Counted from the first letter of the stretch, positions 31,137-40,950 are shown. The stretch is 64,000 bases of DNA from Streptomyces ambofaciens ATCC 23877 (GCF_001267885.1 NZ_CP012382.1:3459001-3523000); one strand, 5' to 3'. A program made the numbers and translations. Notes: generated from the sequence alone by a model not told the origin.

Positions 31137-32120
31137 ATGGGCTGGTGGCGGATCAACGCCGACACGCTCGCCCGCAGCCGGTTCGTGCTCTCACCGTTCG
31201 CCGAGGCCTTCGCCTCCCTGAAGCAGCTGCACGCCGGGGAGGCCGCGCACCCGGGCGAGCAGGCCTGGCTCGACGCCCACCGGCCCGGCTACCGGCGCCG
31301 GCTGGCGGACGACCCGGTGACCGCGCTGCTCGTCCGTTCCGGGATCGGGCGGCGGTGGATCGCCGACTTCCTCACGCCCGCCCCGCGCGAGGGCGAGACC
31401 TTCGAGGAGGGCGTCGCGCGCGTCCGCGCGGTCCGCGGCGACGAGGCCCGCGCGGATCTGCGTCTCTCCCTCGCCGGTCCGCTCCCCTCCGCCCTGGACC
31501 GCGACGACCTGCCCGAGCGGGCCGCCGCGCTGCTGGAGTACGTGTGGGCCGAGACCGTACGGCCGGACTGGGAGCGGCGCCGCCGGGTGCTGGAGGCGGA
31601 TGTGGTCGCGCGGACGGCGCGGGTGAGCCGGGGCGGCTGGGCGGCGGTGCTGGACGCACTGCGGCCCGGTACGCGCTGGCTCGGGGACAACCGCCTCCAG
31701 GTCAACGCGCACCCGTATCCGCCGCGGGCGCTCTCCGGCGCCGAGCTGGTCCTGGTGCCGATCACCGCGCAGCGGCACGGCTGGGTGTCGTGGGAGGGGA
31801 CCGAGCGGTACGCGGTGGTCTACCCGTGCGTCGGCGCGCTCGCGGACGAGGGTGCCCGGACCGTGCCCGCGGCCCTGGGCGCACTGCTCGGGCCGGCGCG
31901 TGCGGGAGTGCTGGTGCTGCTCGGCTCCCCCATGAGCACCAGCCAGCTCGTCGGTGTGACCGGGCAGGGCCTCGGTTCGGTGGGGCGGCACCTGCGGGTG
32001 CTGCTGGACGCCGGGCTGGTGGAGCGGCGACGGGCGGGCCGGTCGGTGCTGTACTCGCGGTCGGCGGCCGGGGAGGTGCTCGTCGAGGCGGGTGCCGGCG
32101 GGGCGGGCGGCGGGGGGTGA
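31137..32120 (+). CDS. ArsR-family regulator with N-terminal DUF5937
   Basis: 327 residues. The N-terminal 220 residues form the DUF5937 domain (MGWWRINADTLARSRFVLSPFAEAFASLKQL, later YPPRALSGAELVLVPI). The C-terminal 90 residues hold the ArsR winged helix (GSPMSTSQLVGVTGQGLGSVGRHLRVLLDAGLVERRRAGRSVLY). The ATG at 31137 matches the family start. It probably represses the divergent MFS gene in response to a ligand sensed by the N-terminal domain. No metal-binding cysteines are present. Confidence 0.85.
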   Translation: MGWWRINADTLARSRFVLSPFAEAFASLKQLHAGEAAHPGEQAWLDAHRPGYRRRLADDPVTALLVRSGIGRRWIADFLTPAPREGETFEEGVARVRAVRGDEARADLRLSLAGPLPSALDRDDLPERAAALLEYVWAETVRPDWERRRRVLEADVVARTARVSRGGWAAVLDALRPGTRWLGDNRLQVNAHPYPPRALSGAELVLVPITAQRHGWVSWEGTERYAVVYPCVGALADEGARTVPAALGALLGPARAGVLVLLGSPMSTSQLVGVTGQGLGSVGRHLRVLLDAGLVERRRAGRSVLYSRSAAGEVLVEAGAGGAGGGG

Positions 32121-32145
32121 CGTGGCGCGGGGCTAGCATCCGCTC

Positions 32146-32667
32146 ATGACGACCGCAGAGAACGCGCGCAACAACGACAGCCTCCCCCTCGACGTCGAGA
32201 TCGGGTCCCTGCAGGGCGGGTCCGCCGACCTCTCCCAGTACGCGGGCCGGGTCGTGCTGGTGGTCAACGTGGCCTCCAAGTGCGGGCTCACCCCGCAGTA
32301 CTCCGGCCTGGAGCGGCTGCACGAGCGGTACGCGGAGCAGGGCCTCACCGTCCTCGGCGTGCCGTGCAACCAGTTCATGGGCCAGGAGCCGGGCACCGCC
32401 GACGAGATCGCCGAGTTCTGCTCGGCGACGTACGGGGTGACCTTCCCGATGACCGAGAAGGTGGAGGTCAACGGGGAGGGCAGGCACCCGCTGTACGACC
32501 GGCTGACCGGCTTCGCCGACGCCGGGGGGCACACCGGGGACGTCCGCTGGAACTTCGAGAAGTTCCTCATCGGGCGGGACGGCAAGGTCGCCGCCCGGTT
32601 CTCGCCGCAGACCGAGCCGGAGTCGGCCGAGGTCGTGGCGGCCGTGGAGGAGCGGCTGGCGGGCTGA
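32146..32667 (+). CDS. Glutathione peroxidase-type thiol peroxidase
   Basis: 173 residues. The peroxidatic cysteine is C46 in NVASKCGLTPQY, with the tetrad partners Gln in PCNQF (Q76) and Trp-Asn in RWNFEKF (W135, N136). It is a cysteine form, not a selenoprotein. Streptomyces lack glutathione, so the reductant is probably thioredoxin or mycothiol-linked. The enzyme reduces hydrogen and lipid peroxides in the cytosol. A start at 32146 with only 25 bp behind the ArsR gene suggests possible read-through. Confidence 0.92.
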   Translation: MTTAENARNNDSLPLDVEIGSLQGGSADLSQYAGRVVLVVNVASKCGLTPQYSGLERLHERYAEQGLTVLGVPCNQFMGQEPGTADEIAEFCSATYGVTFPMTEKVEVNGEGRHPLYDRLTGFADAGGHTGDVRWNFEKFLIGRDGKVAARFSPQTEPESAEVVAAVEERLAG

Positions 32668-32739
32668 GCGGACGCGTCGGTTGACCTTGCCCCTGGGGCA
32701 GGCCCGAGCCTCGTCGTCGCCGGGCGGACAGGCCGTCCG

Positions 32740-33666
32740 GTGACGGAGGATGACGGCGTGGATGACGGCGTGGACGACGAACACGGCGGCGCACGCGGAG
32801 ACCGGCACGGCGGCGCACGCGACGACGGGTTGCTGACCATCGGGGCGTTCGCCGCGCGGGCCCGGCTCTCGGCCAAGGCGCTCAGGCTGTACGACCGTAT
32901 GGGCCTGCTGGTGCCCGATCACGTGGACGAGGCCACCGGTTACCGCTACTACCGCACCGCCCGGACCGAGCGCGCCCGGCTCGTGGCCCTGCTGCGCCGG
33001 CTGGACATGCCGCTGGCGCGGGTCGCGGAGGTCGTCCACGCGGACGGCCCCGGGGCCGCCGGTCTGCTCGACGCCTACTGGGCGGAGGTCGAGGCCCGGG
33101 TGGCGGGGCAGCGGACGCTCGCCGACTACCTCCGTGCACGACTGTCGGGGAGGAGCTCCGAGGTGTACGAGAAGTTCGCGGTCGAGACGGTGGACGTGCC
33201 CGAGCAGGTGGTGATCAGCGAGTCCCGGCACACGCTGGCGGCCGAGTTGCCGGCGTGGATCGGTGCCTCGCTGGGACGGCTGGAGGAGGCGGCCCGGGAC
33301 TGCGGGGGTGTGACGGCGGCGCCGTTCGTCGTGTACCACTCCGAGGTGTCGATGGAGAGCGACGGCCCGGCGGAGTCGTGCGTGCCGGTCGCCGACGAGG
33401 CGGCGGCCCGGGCGTGGGCCGAGCAGCGGGGGCGGGCCTGGCGGTCGCAGGTGCGGGTGGAGCCGGCCCGGCGGCTGGCCTACACCCGGATCACCAAGGC
33501 CCAGGTGGCCCATCCGCAGATCCTGGCCGCCTTCGAGGCGGTGGAGGAGTGGGTCTCCGCGCAGGGTCTGACGGTGGCGGGGCCGTGCCGGGAGGTGTAC
33601 TTCACCGACTGGGAGGCGGCGGGACCGGAGGACCCGGTGTGCGACGTGGCGTTCCCCGTGAGGTGA
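32740..33666 (+). CDS. MerR-family regulator with GyrI-like effector domain
   Basis: 308 residues. After a repetitive acidic leader (coded by GATGACGGCGTG duplicates and a repeated CACGGCGGCGCACGCG), the MerR HTH spans about residues 30-100 (LLTIGAFAARARLSAKALRLYDRMGLLVPDHVDEATGYRYY), followed by a dimerisation helix and a C-terminal GyrI-like ligand-binding domain (about 150-305) of BmrR/TipAL type. Such proteins activate drug-response genes by twisting a long promoter spacer. The GTG start is chosen for length only and may lie nearer the HTH. Confidence 0.82.
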   Translation: MTEDDGVDDGVDDEHGGARGDRHGGARDDGLLTIGAFAARARLSAKALRLYDRMGLLVPDHVDEATGYRYYRTARTERARLVALLRRLDMPLARVAEVVHADGPGAAGLLDAYWAEVEARVAGQRTLADYLRARLSGRSSEVYEKFAVETVDVPEQVVISESRHTLAAELPAWIGASLGRLEEAARDCGGVTAAPFVVYHSEVSMESDGPAESCVPVADEAAARAWAEQRGRAWRSQVRVEPARRLAYTRITKAQVAHPQILAAFEAVEEWVSAQGLTVAGPCREVYFTDWEAAGPEDPVCDVAFPVR

Positions 33667-33692
33667 GCCGGCCGCGGGTCCGGAACGGAACA

Positions 33693-33733
33693 GAGCCCTC
33701 TCGGCAAGGTCGGCGAACTGGTCGAGAGGGCTC
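33693..33733. terminator. Terminator between merR and DUF397 genes
   Basis: GAGCCCTCTCG (33693-33703) pairs with CGAGAGGGCTC (33723-33733) between two convergent genes. Confidence 0.8.
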
Positions 33734-33766
33734 CGTCGGCGGTGTCCGCGGAGGCGCGTGGAGCCG

Positions 33767-33958
33767 TTACTTCTTGACCGAGGTCACGAAGGCGTTCCAC
33801 GCGTCGGCGGGGAAAGCCAGGACCGGGCCCTCGAGGACCTTGGAGTCGCGGACGGCGAGTGCCGCCACGACCGGTGACTTGACCTCGACGCACGCGCCGT
33901 TTCCTCCGGAGTAGGAGGACTTGATCCACGATTCCTGGGCGCCCTGATGAATTGCCAT
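33767..33958 (-). CDS. DUF397 protein (BldB-like small regulator partner)
   Basis: 63 residues: WIKSSYSGGNGACVEVKS and the AVRDSKVLEGPVLAFPADAWNAFV end are diagnostic of DUF397. These small proteins are partners or antagonists of adjacent XRE/DUF5753 regulators of the WhiJ type and affect development. The ATG at 33958 gives the normal length. It lies 232 bp downstream of the XRE gene on the same strand. Confidence 0.88.
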   Translation of the reverse strand: MAIHQGAQESWIKSSYSGGNGACVEVKSPVVAALAVRDSKVLEGPVLAFPADAWNAFVTSVKK

Positions 33959-34190
33959 GTCTGCTCCGATGGCGAGTCGCTGAGTGGTGTCCCCGCGCCG
34001 CGGACCCACGGGGCCGCGGCGCGGTTTACGCCAATGACGCTTGATCTTTGGCGTGATCGACGCTACTCGCTGACCTCTCCCTCCGGAGCCGCCATTCACC
34101 CGACCGGATGGCATATTCCAGGTGAGTCTTCCAGTGCGGCATGGCCGGGGTGTAGCATCCCGCCCTCACCAGCCGGGAAGGCCTCGGGCC

Positions 34191-35048
34191 TCAGCGTGCG
34201 TACTCCTTCGCCACGTCCTCGATGCGCTGCCGGGACTGCTCCACGTTCAGGGCCTGCGCCCGCAGATGCTCGTACATCACCGTGTACTTCTGCACGTCCT
34301 GCGCCTTCTCCAGGTACAGGTCGCTGGTCACGCCCTCGATGTACACGACGCTGGAGTCCGCGGTGTCGGCGAACTCCAGGATGGAGTACTGGCCGTTGAT
34401 GCCGGGGTGCGCCCCGACGTCGAAGGGCAGCACCTGCACGGTGATGTGCGGCAGCTGCGACATCTCGGCGACGTGCTCCAACTGCTCGCGCATCACCTGC
34501 CTGCCGCCCACCGTCCGGTGCAGGCAGGCCTCGTCGAGGACCACCCACAGGCGCAGCGGGTTGCTGTCGGCGGAGATGCGCTCCTGTCGCCGTATGCGGA
34601 CCTGGACCCGCTTCTCGATGTCGGCGACGGACGTCTCGGGCAAGGCGCCCTGGATGAGCGCCTCCGCGTAGGGGCGGGTCTGCAACAGGCCCGTGATGAT
34701 CTGCGGTTCGTAGGTCCGCAGCGATTCCGCGTCGGTCTCCAGGCCGATGTAGACGCTGTACGGGATGTCCCCGAAGGCGTGCCACCAGCCCTGCTGGCGG
34801 GAGTCCTTCGCCATCTGCATCAGTGAGTCGACGATCCGCTGGTCCTCGACCTCGTAGACCCCGCACAGGTCGCGGACGTCCCGCTGGCTGATGCTGCGCC
34901 GGCCGTTCTCCAGGCGGCTGATCTTCGACTGCGAGACCAGCAGCCGCTCCGCCACCTCCTCGGCCGTCATGCCCTTGAGCTCGCGGAGCCGACGCAGCTC
35001 CTGGCCCAGCCGGCGCCGCCTGACGGTGGGATTGACATTGGACGCCAC
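34191..35048 (-). CDS. XRE-family regulator with DUF5753 (WhiJ-like)
   Basis: 285 residues. The HTH at about residues 14-70 reads RLGQELRRLRELKGMTAEEVAERLLVSQSKISRLENGRRSIS, and the DUF5753 domain spans about 100-275 (TYEPQIITGLLQTRPYAEALI and the VQVLPFDVGAHPGINGQYSILEF strand). The GTG at 35048 follows GGAGG, so it is preferred over an ATG 39 bases upstream. With the DUF397 gene downstream it forms a regulatory pair of a type highly expanded in Streptomyces. Confidence 0.88.
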   Translation of the reverse strand: MASNVNPTVRRRRLGQELRRLRELKGMTAEEVAERLLVSQSKISRLENGRRSISQRDVRDLCGVYEVEDQRIVDSLMQMAKDSRQQGWWHAFGDIPYSVYIGLETDAESLRTYEPQIITGLLQTRPYAEALIQGALPETSVADIEKRVQVRIRRQERISADSNPLRLWVVLDEACLHRTVGGRQVMREQLEHVAEMSQLPHITVQVLPFDVGAHPGINGQYSILEFADTADSSVVYIEGVTSDLYLEKAQDVQKYTVMYEHLRAQALNVEQSRQRIEDVAKEYAR

Positions 35049-35377
35049 GGGACGTGCACCTCCGGCTGCGTGACTCATGTGTGCCACTTTGCGTATCTGC
35101 TGCTGAGCAGACTGCCACCAAGGTGCTTTCTACCGCTGGGAAACGGTCGATATGCGCCGCGTACACGCCAGTTCGGGGCGCCACCCGTACACATGGCCGC
35201 GCGGGGCGGCGGGACCGTGCCGGTGTCCGGGCGCGCCGGACGTGCGATCGGTCCCGCCGCCCCGCGCGAACCCGCGGCTCCCGTGACCGGGTCTCGGGGA
35301 CTGGTGGTGCGGCGGTACGGCGGTGCGGTACTGCGACGGTGCTCGGTCCTGCTGTGCGTTGCCGCGGGTGGTGCGGT

Positions 35378-36136
35378 TCAGTGGGCCACGGCGCGCGCCA
35401 TGGATCCGTGGCGCGGTTGCGCCGGAACGCCGCGCGCGGGTTCCGGGGCGGGCCTGGCCCCCGGTCCGGCGGCCTGACGGCCGGCCGGGGCCGGAGCGCG
35501 GCGTGGCTGGGCCACCGCGCCGTTCTGGACGTCCATCACCGCGTGCGCCACCAGTCCGCCCATGGGGTCGTGTCTGATGAGGTCCCGCAGGCGGGACCGT
35601 GACGAGCGTCCTTCGTTGCCCGGGTAGAGGTGCTTGCCGAGACCGACCGCGTGGGCCAGCGCGGCGAGCGCCGCGGTCCGCGGGTCCGGCGGTACGCCGG
35701 TGCGGATCGCCGAGTCCAGCCGGGTTTTGATCTCCCTGCTGATCGCCGTGTCCGTCGCCTGATAGCGAGTCGTCGGCAGCACCCCGCACATCTGGCCCTC
35801 CACGGCATGCACCATGCCGCATCGCTCCAGATGCGAGAGGTAGGTCTGGCGCAGCCCCAGGCGGGGCCCGCCAATCCAGTTGACCGCCCGTACGGGAGCG
35901 CCACGCCTTCGCAGCAACTCCAACGCGCAGTCCAGTGTTGGATCTCCAGTCGGCCGTGGTGCCACCACGGCGATACGATCCCCGTCTGGGGCTATCCGTC
36001 CGGCCAGCGCCAGCTCCACCAGCTGTGCTCCGGCCAGACCGAGGTCGAGCGACTGCGGCTGTGCGGTGGTGCCCGTGGTCGGGTCCAACGCCAGCAGCAG
36101 AAGCTCCTCCGGAAGTGTTCTGCGGCTCCTGCCCAT
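35378..36136 (-). CDS. GOLPH3/VPS74-like (GPP34) family protein
   Basis: 252 residues. The GPP34 fold starts TLPEELLLLALDPTTG and continues with LVELALAGRI and ALELLRRRG, then a central hairpin, as in phosphoinositide-binding Golgi proteins. The C-terminal 45 residues are a Pro/Ala/Arg-rich low-complexity tail. In Streptomyces several paralogues exist with unknown roles, presumably at the membrane. It is divergent from the carboxypeptidase gene. Confidence 0.85.
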   Translation of the reverse strand: MGRSRRTLPEELLLLALDPTTGTTAQPQSLDLGLAGAQLVELALAGRIAPDGDRIAVVAPRPTGDPTLDCALELLRRRGAPVRAVNWIGGPRLGLRQTYLSHLERCGMVHAVEGQMCGVLPTTRYQATDTAISREIKTRLDSAIRTGVPPDPRTAALAALAHAVGLGKHLYPGNEGRSSRSRLRDLIRHDPMGGLVAHAVMDVQNGAVAQPRRAPAPAGRQAAGPGARPAPEPARGVPAQPRHGSMARAVAH

Positions 36137-36329
36137 CCATGCCTCCCCGCGTGGATGACAGACAGGGTGACCCCTCTCACATTGGTCTGTCGAGGGTGCG
36201 TGACCGGTTCGTAGTGGAACCAGTAGGTATGTCGTTCTCGTCTACCGCGTGGGTCCTACCCGTACACAGGACACTGGTACATGGTTTCGGTAGCGCACAC
36301 AGGACGTGCGGCGCATGGAGGAGGCATCG

Positions 36330-38876
36330 GTGGCGGGCGAGTCCCCCGACAGGTCGAAGCAGCGCGAGTCGTCGGAAGAACCGACGTCGGGGAGCGCGGG
36401 TCCGGTTCCCGAAGCGCGGACCGAGGCGAGCGAGACGCCCGATCCGCGGCTGGCGGTGACGCGGGAGACCGCGAAGCCCTCGGCGTCCGCCGGATCCGCG
36501 AAGTCGGGCGGGTCCCGGGGCGGCGTCGATACGGCGACCCGGGTGCTGTCGGTCCGTGAGACGGACGCCCGGAGCGAGGACGCCGAACGGGAGGGCGACG
36601 CCGAAGAGGGCGTCTCCGAGGCGTCCGACGCGACCGCCGGGTCCGATGTGTCCGTAACGCCTGATTCGTCCGCTTCCGCCGAGACGTCGGACGCTGCCGA
36701 GGGTGACCGCGCCGAGCCCGCCACGGGCGGCGACGGCCGACTGCGGGACGCCGTCGCGGCCTGGGTGGCGACCGCGGACGAGCGTGCGGCGGCGAACGCT
36801 CGGCATGAGCCCGCGGAACCCGCCGAGGGGGTCGGGGACACGGAGGAGAGCCGGCCGGAGGCCGACGCGCACCCGGAGGCGGACGCACCGGGCGACAGGC
36901 CCGGCACGGCGGAGGCCGACACGGACGCCGACGCGGGCGCCGACACCGACGCCCAGGCTGACACCGACGCGGACTCCGACACCGACGCGGACTCCGTACC
37001 GGGCGCCACCGGTCGGACCGGCGCCACGGCGGACGGCGCCACCGAGGCCTCCGAAGGCTCCGAGGAGCCCGCCGACGAGGCGGGCGACAGCACCGGGGAC
37101 ACCCCCGCCGCCGCGAAGGGCGCCGGAGGCGCCGAGAGCGGCGAGCGGGCCGTCGATCAGCCCACCGCCGTGTTCAAGTCCGTACGCCCCTCCGCGCCCG
37201 CCGTGGACCAGCCGACGACGATGCTGAAGCTGGGCGACGCCGCCGTCGGCACGCCCGGGAAGGCCGGGAAGGCCGGCAAGGCGGACGAGAGCGAGCAGGC
37301 GGACGCGGCCGGGAAGGCCGGGAAGGCCAAGGAAGCCGACAAGGGCGGCAAGGGCGGCAAGGGGACCGAGAAGGACAAGGGCGACAAGCCCGCGAAGGGT
37401 GCCGGCTCCCCCGTCCCGGTGGAGCGGGACGCCGAGCGGACGAGCAAGTTCGTCGCGCTGCGGCAGCCGGACGACCCGGCCACGCGCAAGCCCCCGCCCG
37501 AGGCCCCCAGGGCGCCGCAGGCACCCCGCCCCGGCGTCACCGCCGCCGTGCCGCAGGTCGGGCCCGAGCGGACCACGCAGCAGCCGCTGCCGCCGAAGCC
37601 GCCCCTGGACCTGCTGGCGGAGCTGACGAACACCCCGCCGCCCCCGGAGACCCCCCTGCGGACGACGGTGCGCCGGGTCAAGATCTGGACGCCGCTGGTC
37701 CTGCTGCTGCTGATCGTCCTCGGGGTCGTGCAGTCGATGCGGGCCCTGCCCGCGCCGGAGCTCGACCTCACCGCGCAGGACAGCTTCACCTTCGAGGGCG
37801 GCAAGCCGGAGATCCCGTGGCCGGCCAGCGGGCAGGCCGCGCTCGACGTGCAGGGCATCGGCAGCTTCGGCTCGTCCGGCGACCAGAAGCCCGTGCCGAT
37901 CGCCAGTGTCGCCAAGGTCATGACCGCGTACGTGATCCTGCGCGACCACCCCCTCAAGAGCGGCGCCGAGGGTCCGAAGATCAAGATCGACCAGGCCGCC
38001 GAGGACCAGTCGCAGGCGGGCCAGGAGTCGACCGTCAACGTCTACGAGGGCGACTCGATCTCCCAGCGCGAGGCCCTGGAGAGCATTCTGATCGCGTCCG
38101 CGAACAACGTGGCGAGGCTGCTCGCCCGCTGGGACGCGGGGTCGGAGAAGGCGTTCGTGGAGAAGATGAACGCCGCCGCCGAGGACCTCGGCATGAAGAA
38201 CACGACGTACACCGACCCGTCGGGGCTGAACAACACGACGGTGAGCACGGCCGTGGACCAGGTGAAGCTGGGCAAGGCGGCGATGAAGGAGCCCGCGTTC
38301 CGCGAGGTCGCCGCCATGATGTCGTACGACGACTACAAGGGCGTCAACCACTCCAACTGGAACCACCTGGTCGGCCACAACGACGTCGTCGGCATCAAGA
38401 CCGGCACCACCACCTCCGCCCTCGGCAACCTCGTCTTCGCGGCGAAGAAGGAGGTCGGCGGCGAGACCCGGACCATCGTCGGAGCCGTGGTGCGCCAGCC
38501 CGCGGGCGGCAAGGACAACACCATCCTCGGTGCCGCCCTGGACTCCAGCGACCAGCTGATCCGGGCCGCGCAGGACACGCTGGAGTCCTCGACGATCCTG
38601 AAGAAGGGGAGCGTCGTCGGGTACGTCGACGACGGTCTCGGCGGCCGTACGCCGGTCGTCGCCACGCAGGACGTCAAGGCCGTCGGCTGGCCGGGCCTGA
38701 CGGTCAAGCTCACGTTCGAGGCGGACGAGGTGCCGCACACCGCCGCGGCCGGCACGAAGGTCGGCACCCTCACGGTGGGCGACGGGGGCGCCGCCGGGGC
38801 CGTGAAGGTACCGGTCGCGCTCCAGGAGGATCTCGTGGAGCCCGCCCTCACGGACAAGCTGACCCGCCTGGGCTGA
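36330..38876 (+). CDS. D-alanyl-D-alanine carboxypeptidase with a long acidic N-terminal region
   Basis: 848 residues, preferring the GTG at 36330 behind GGAGGAGG over the in-frame GTG at 36306. The first 440 or so residues are cytoplasmic low-complexity sequence: Asp/Ala/Glu-rich repeats (DADSDTDADS), then Lys/Gly/Ala. One transmembrane helix follows (WTPLVLLLLIVLGVVQSM, about 450). The extracellular S11 domain has SVAK (S526, K529), SANN (S590, N592) and KTG (K690). It trims the terminal D-Ala of peptidoglycan stem peptides. The long acidic tail is unusual for the family but known in Streptomyces homologues. Confidence 0.9.
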   Translation: MAGESPDRSKQRESSEEPTSGSAGPVPEARTEASETPDPRLAVTRETAKPSASAGSAKSGGSRGGVDTATRVLSVRETDARSEDAEREGDAEEGVSEASDATAGSDVSVTPDSSASAETSDAAEGDRAEPATGGDGRLRDAVAAWVATADERAAANARHEPAEPAEGVGDTEESRPEADAHPEADAPGDRPGTAEADTDADAGADTDAQADTDADSDTDADSVPGATGRTGATADGATEASEGSEEPADEAGDSTGDTPAAAKGAGGAESGERAVDQPTAVFKSVRPSAPAVDQPTTMLKLGDAAVGTPGKAGKAGKADESEQADAAGKAGKAKEADKGGKGGKGTEKDKGDKPAKGAGSPVPVERDAERTSKFVALRQPDDPATRKPPPEAPRAPQAPRPGVTAAVPQVGPERTTQQPLPPKPPLDLLAELTNTPPPPETPLRTTVRRVKIWTPLVLLLLIVLGVVQSMRALPAPELDLTAQDSFTFEGGKPEIPWPASGQAALDVQGIGSFGSSGDQKPVPIASVAKVMTAYVILRDHPLKSGAEGPKIKIDQAAEDQSQAGQESTVNVYEGDSISQREALESILIASANNVARLLARWDAGSEKAFVEKMNAAAEDLGMKNTTYTDPSGLNNTTVSTAVDQVKLGKAAMKEPAFREVAAMMSYDDYKGVNHSNWNHLVGHNDVVGIKTGTTTSALGNLVFAAKKEVGGETRTIVGAVVRQPAGGKDNTILGAALDSSDQLIRAAQDTLESSTILKKGSVVGYVDDGLGGRTPVVATQDVKAVGWPGLTVKLTFEADEVPHTAAAGTKVGTLTVGDGGAAGAVKVPVALQEDLVEPALTDKLTRLG

Positions 38877-39069
38877 CCGCCGGCCCGTCCGGGCAGGACC
38901 GGTTCACCCGCCCCCGCGGCCGCCCGGCCGCGGGGGCTTTCGCCTGACCGAGGCGAGGAAGCCACCGTGCGGGGGTGCGTGCTAGCGTCGCGAAACGGGG
39001 CAGGTCGCCGGTCGCGGCAAACGGGACACGGCCGAAAGCAGAAGAACAGGACACGGGGAGTGCCTTCAG

Positions 39070-40932
39070 GTGGCCACTGCGGAGCCGACACGCGCCGAGA
39101 ACGCCGATCCGGGCTCGGGAGCCGGTCCGCGACCACGCGTACCCGCACCCCGCACGGACGGCGGTCATGAGCCCGACCGTGCCGAGCCGGAAGCGCCCTC
39201 CGCGGTGAAGGCCGCCTTCCTGGCCCTGCGTGAGCGCATGCTGCGCCACCCCGTGCTCTCCGTCACCGCCCTCGCCGCCGTACTGCACATCGCCTGGTTC
39301 TTCACCTTCGCGAACAGTGGCGGCGACCTCGCGGCGCAGGACGCCTGGGCGGAGTTCGTGGGCCGGCACCCCGGCTCGGCGTACAACCTCGCCTGGTACG
39401 GCGGCACCCACCCGGTGTCGTACAGCGTGGTCTCGCCGTACCTGATGTCGGTGCTCGGCGTCCGCACCACGATGATGATCGCCGGGACGCTGTCCGCCGG
39501 GCTGCTGACCATGCTCCTGATCCGCAGCCGGGCGGTCCGCAACCCGCTCTGGGTGTCGCTGGCGGGCCTCTTCGGGCTGCTGGCCAACGCGGCGTCGGGG
39601 CGGGTGACGTTCGGGCTGGGCATGATGTTCGGTCTCGGCGCGGTCGCCGTGGTGTTCTGCTGGCCGTACCGCTGGCGGTACGAGCGCTGGGCCAAGGGCC
39701 TGTGCGCGGCGCCGCTGGCCGCGCTGGCCACGATGTCCTCGCCGGTCGCGGGCCTGTTCGTGGGTCTGGTGGCGGTGGCCCTGTTCCTGCAGAAGCGCCG
39801 TCCGGGCGCCTGGGCGCTGGGTCTGGCGCCGTCCGTGGTGGTCGCGCTGTCGACCTGGCTGTTCCCCTTCTCCGGCACCCAGCCGATGGGCTTCGGGTCG
39901 GCGGTCCTGCCGGTGGTGTACGCGGGTCTGGTGTACGTGTTCGTGCCGCGCACCTGGACGACCGTGCGGATCACCTCGGCGGTCTACGGGCTGTCCGTGC
40001 TGCTGGTCTGGGCGATCAGCTCCCAGATCGGCTCCAACATCACGCGCCTCGCGATGCTCTTCGCCGGGGCGGCGCTGGTGGCCGCGCTGCCGTTCACGGT
40101 GGCGCGGACCCGCAAGTGGTACGCCCTCGTCCTCGCGATCACCGGCTTCGTCGGCTGGATCGGCTTCAAGTCGGCCGACGACATCGTCCACACCACACCT
40201 GCCGCCTCCTGGGCGCGTGAGCTGGCTCCGCTCGTCAACGAGTTGCAGGAGGTCGGCGCCGAGAAGGGCCGGGTGGAGGTCGTGCCCGCCCGCTCCCACC
40301 GGGAGGCCTCGGCCCTCGCGCCGTACGTGAACCTGGCCCGTGGCTGGCTCCGCCAGGCCGACATGGAACGCAACCCGCTCTTCTACGACGACACGCTCAA
40401 CTCGGCCAACTACCACGAGTGGCTGAAGCGCTGGGCCGTGCACTACGTGGTGCTGCCCAAGGGCGAGCCGGACGGCGACGGCGGCGAGCGCGAGCGGGAG
40501 CTGGTGCAGCGGGGCCTGCCGTACCTGAAGCAGATCTGGGGCGACGCCAACTGGCAGCTGTTCCAGGTGACGAACCCGGCGCCGCTGGCGGAGCCCGACG
40601 CGTTCGTCCAGCGGGCCGAGCAGGGCGAGTGGACGATCGACGTGCGGCGGCCGGGCCGCATCCTGGTCCGGATGCCGTACTCGCCGTGGCTGAGCCTCGT
40701 CGACGCCGAGGGCAGGAAGCTGGAGGCGCCGCAGGAGACGGAGGCCTCCAAGAACGCCCCGGAGGGCACACCGAAGACGTACGACAACGTCAACGGCTGT
40801 CTGATGGAGACGGAGGAGACCGCCGAGGGCGACAAGTGGACGACGCTGATCGCCCCCGAGGCGGGCACGTACCGGCTGGCCGCGCCCTACGACGTGCCGC
40901 GCGGGACCCCCTGCCCGGACGAGCTGAAGTAG
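39070..40932 (+). CDS. Large integral membrane protein (GT-C-like topology)
   Basis: 620 residues, GTG start. A 50-residue Pro/Arg/Glu-rich leader is followed by about 10 transmembrane helices (65-385), an early extracellular DLAAQDAWAEFV loop, and a C-terminal soluble domain of about 230 residues. The layout resembles glycosyltransferase-C family membrane proteins (an acidic residue pair in the first loop, a large extracytoplasmic end), so polyprenyl-sugar use is possible. I cannot name a specific enzyme. It follows the carboxypeptidase gene by 190 bp. Confidence 0.78.
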   Translation: MATAEPTRAENADPGSGAGPRPRVPAPRTDGGHEPDRAEPEAPSAVKAAFLALRERMLRHPVLSVTALAAVLHIAWFFTFANSGGDLAAQDAWAEFVGRHPGSAYNLAWYGGTHPVSYSVVSPYLMSVLGVRTTMMIAGTLSAGLLTMLLIRSRAVRNPLWVSLAGLFGLLANAASGRVTFGLGMMFGLGAVAVVFCWPYRWRYERWAKGLCAAPLAALATMSSPVAGLFVGLVAVALFLQKRRPGAWALGLAPSVVVALSTWLFPFSGTQPMGFGSAVLPVVYAGLVYVFVPRTWTTVRITSAVYGLSVLLVWAISSQIGSNITRLAMLFAGAALVAALPFTVARTRKWYALVLAITGFVGWIGFKSADDIVHTTPAASWARELAPLVNELQEVGAEKGRVEVVPARSHREASALAPYVNLARGWLRQADMERNPLFYDDTLNSANYHEWLKRWAVHYVVLPKGEPDGDGGERERELVQRGLPYLKQIWGDANWQLFQVTNPAPLAEPDAFVQRAEQGEWTIDVRRPGRILVRMPYSPWLSLVDAEGRKLEAPQETEASKNAPEGTPKTYDNVNGCLMETEETAEGDKWTTLIAPEAGTYRLAAPYDVPRGTPCPDELK

Positions 40933-40950
40933 GGCGCCGCCTGTTCATGT

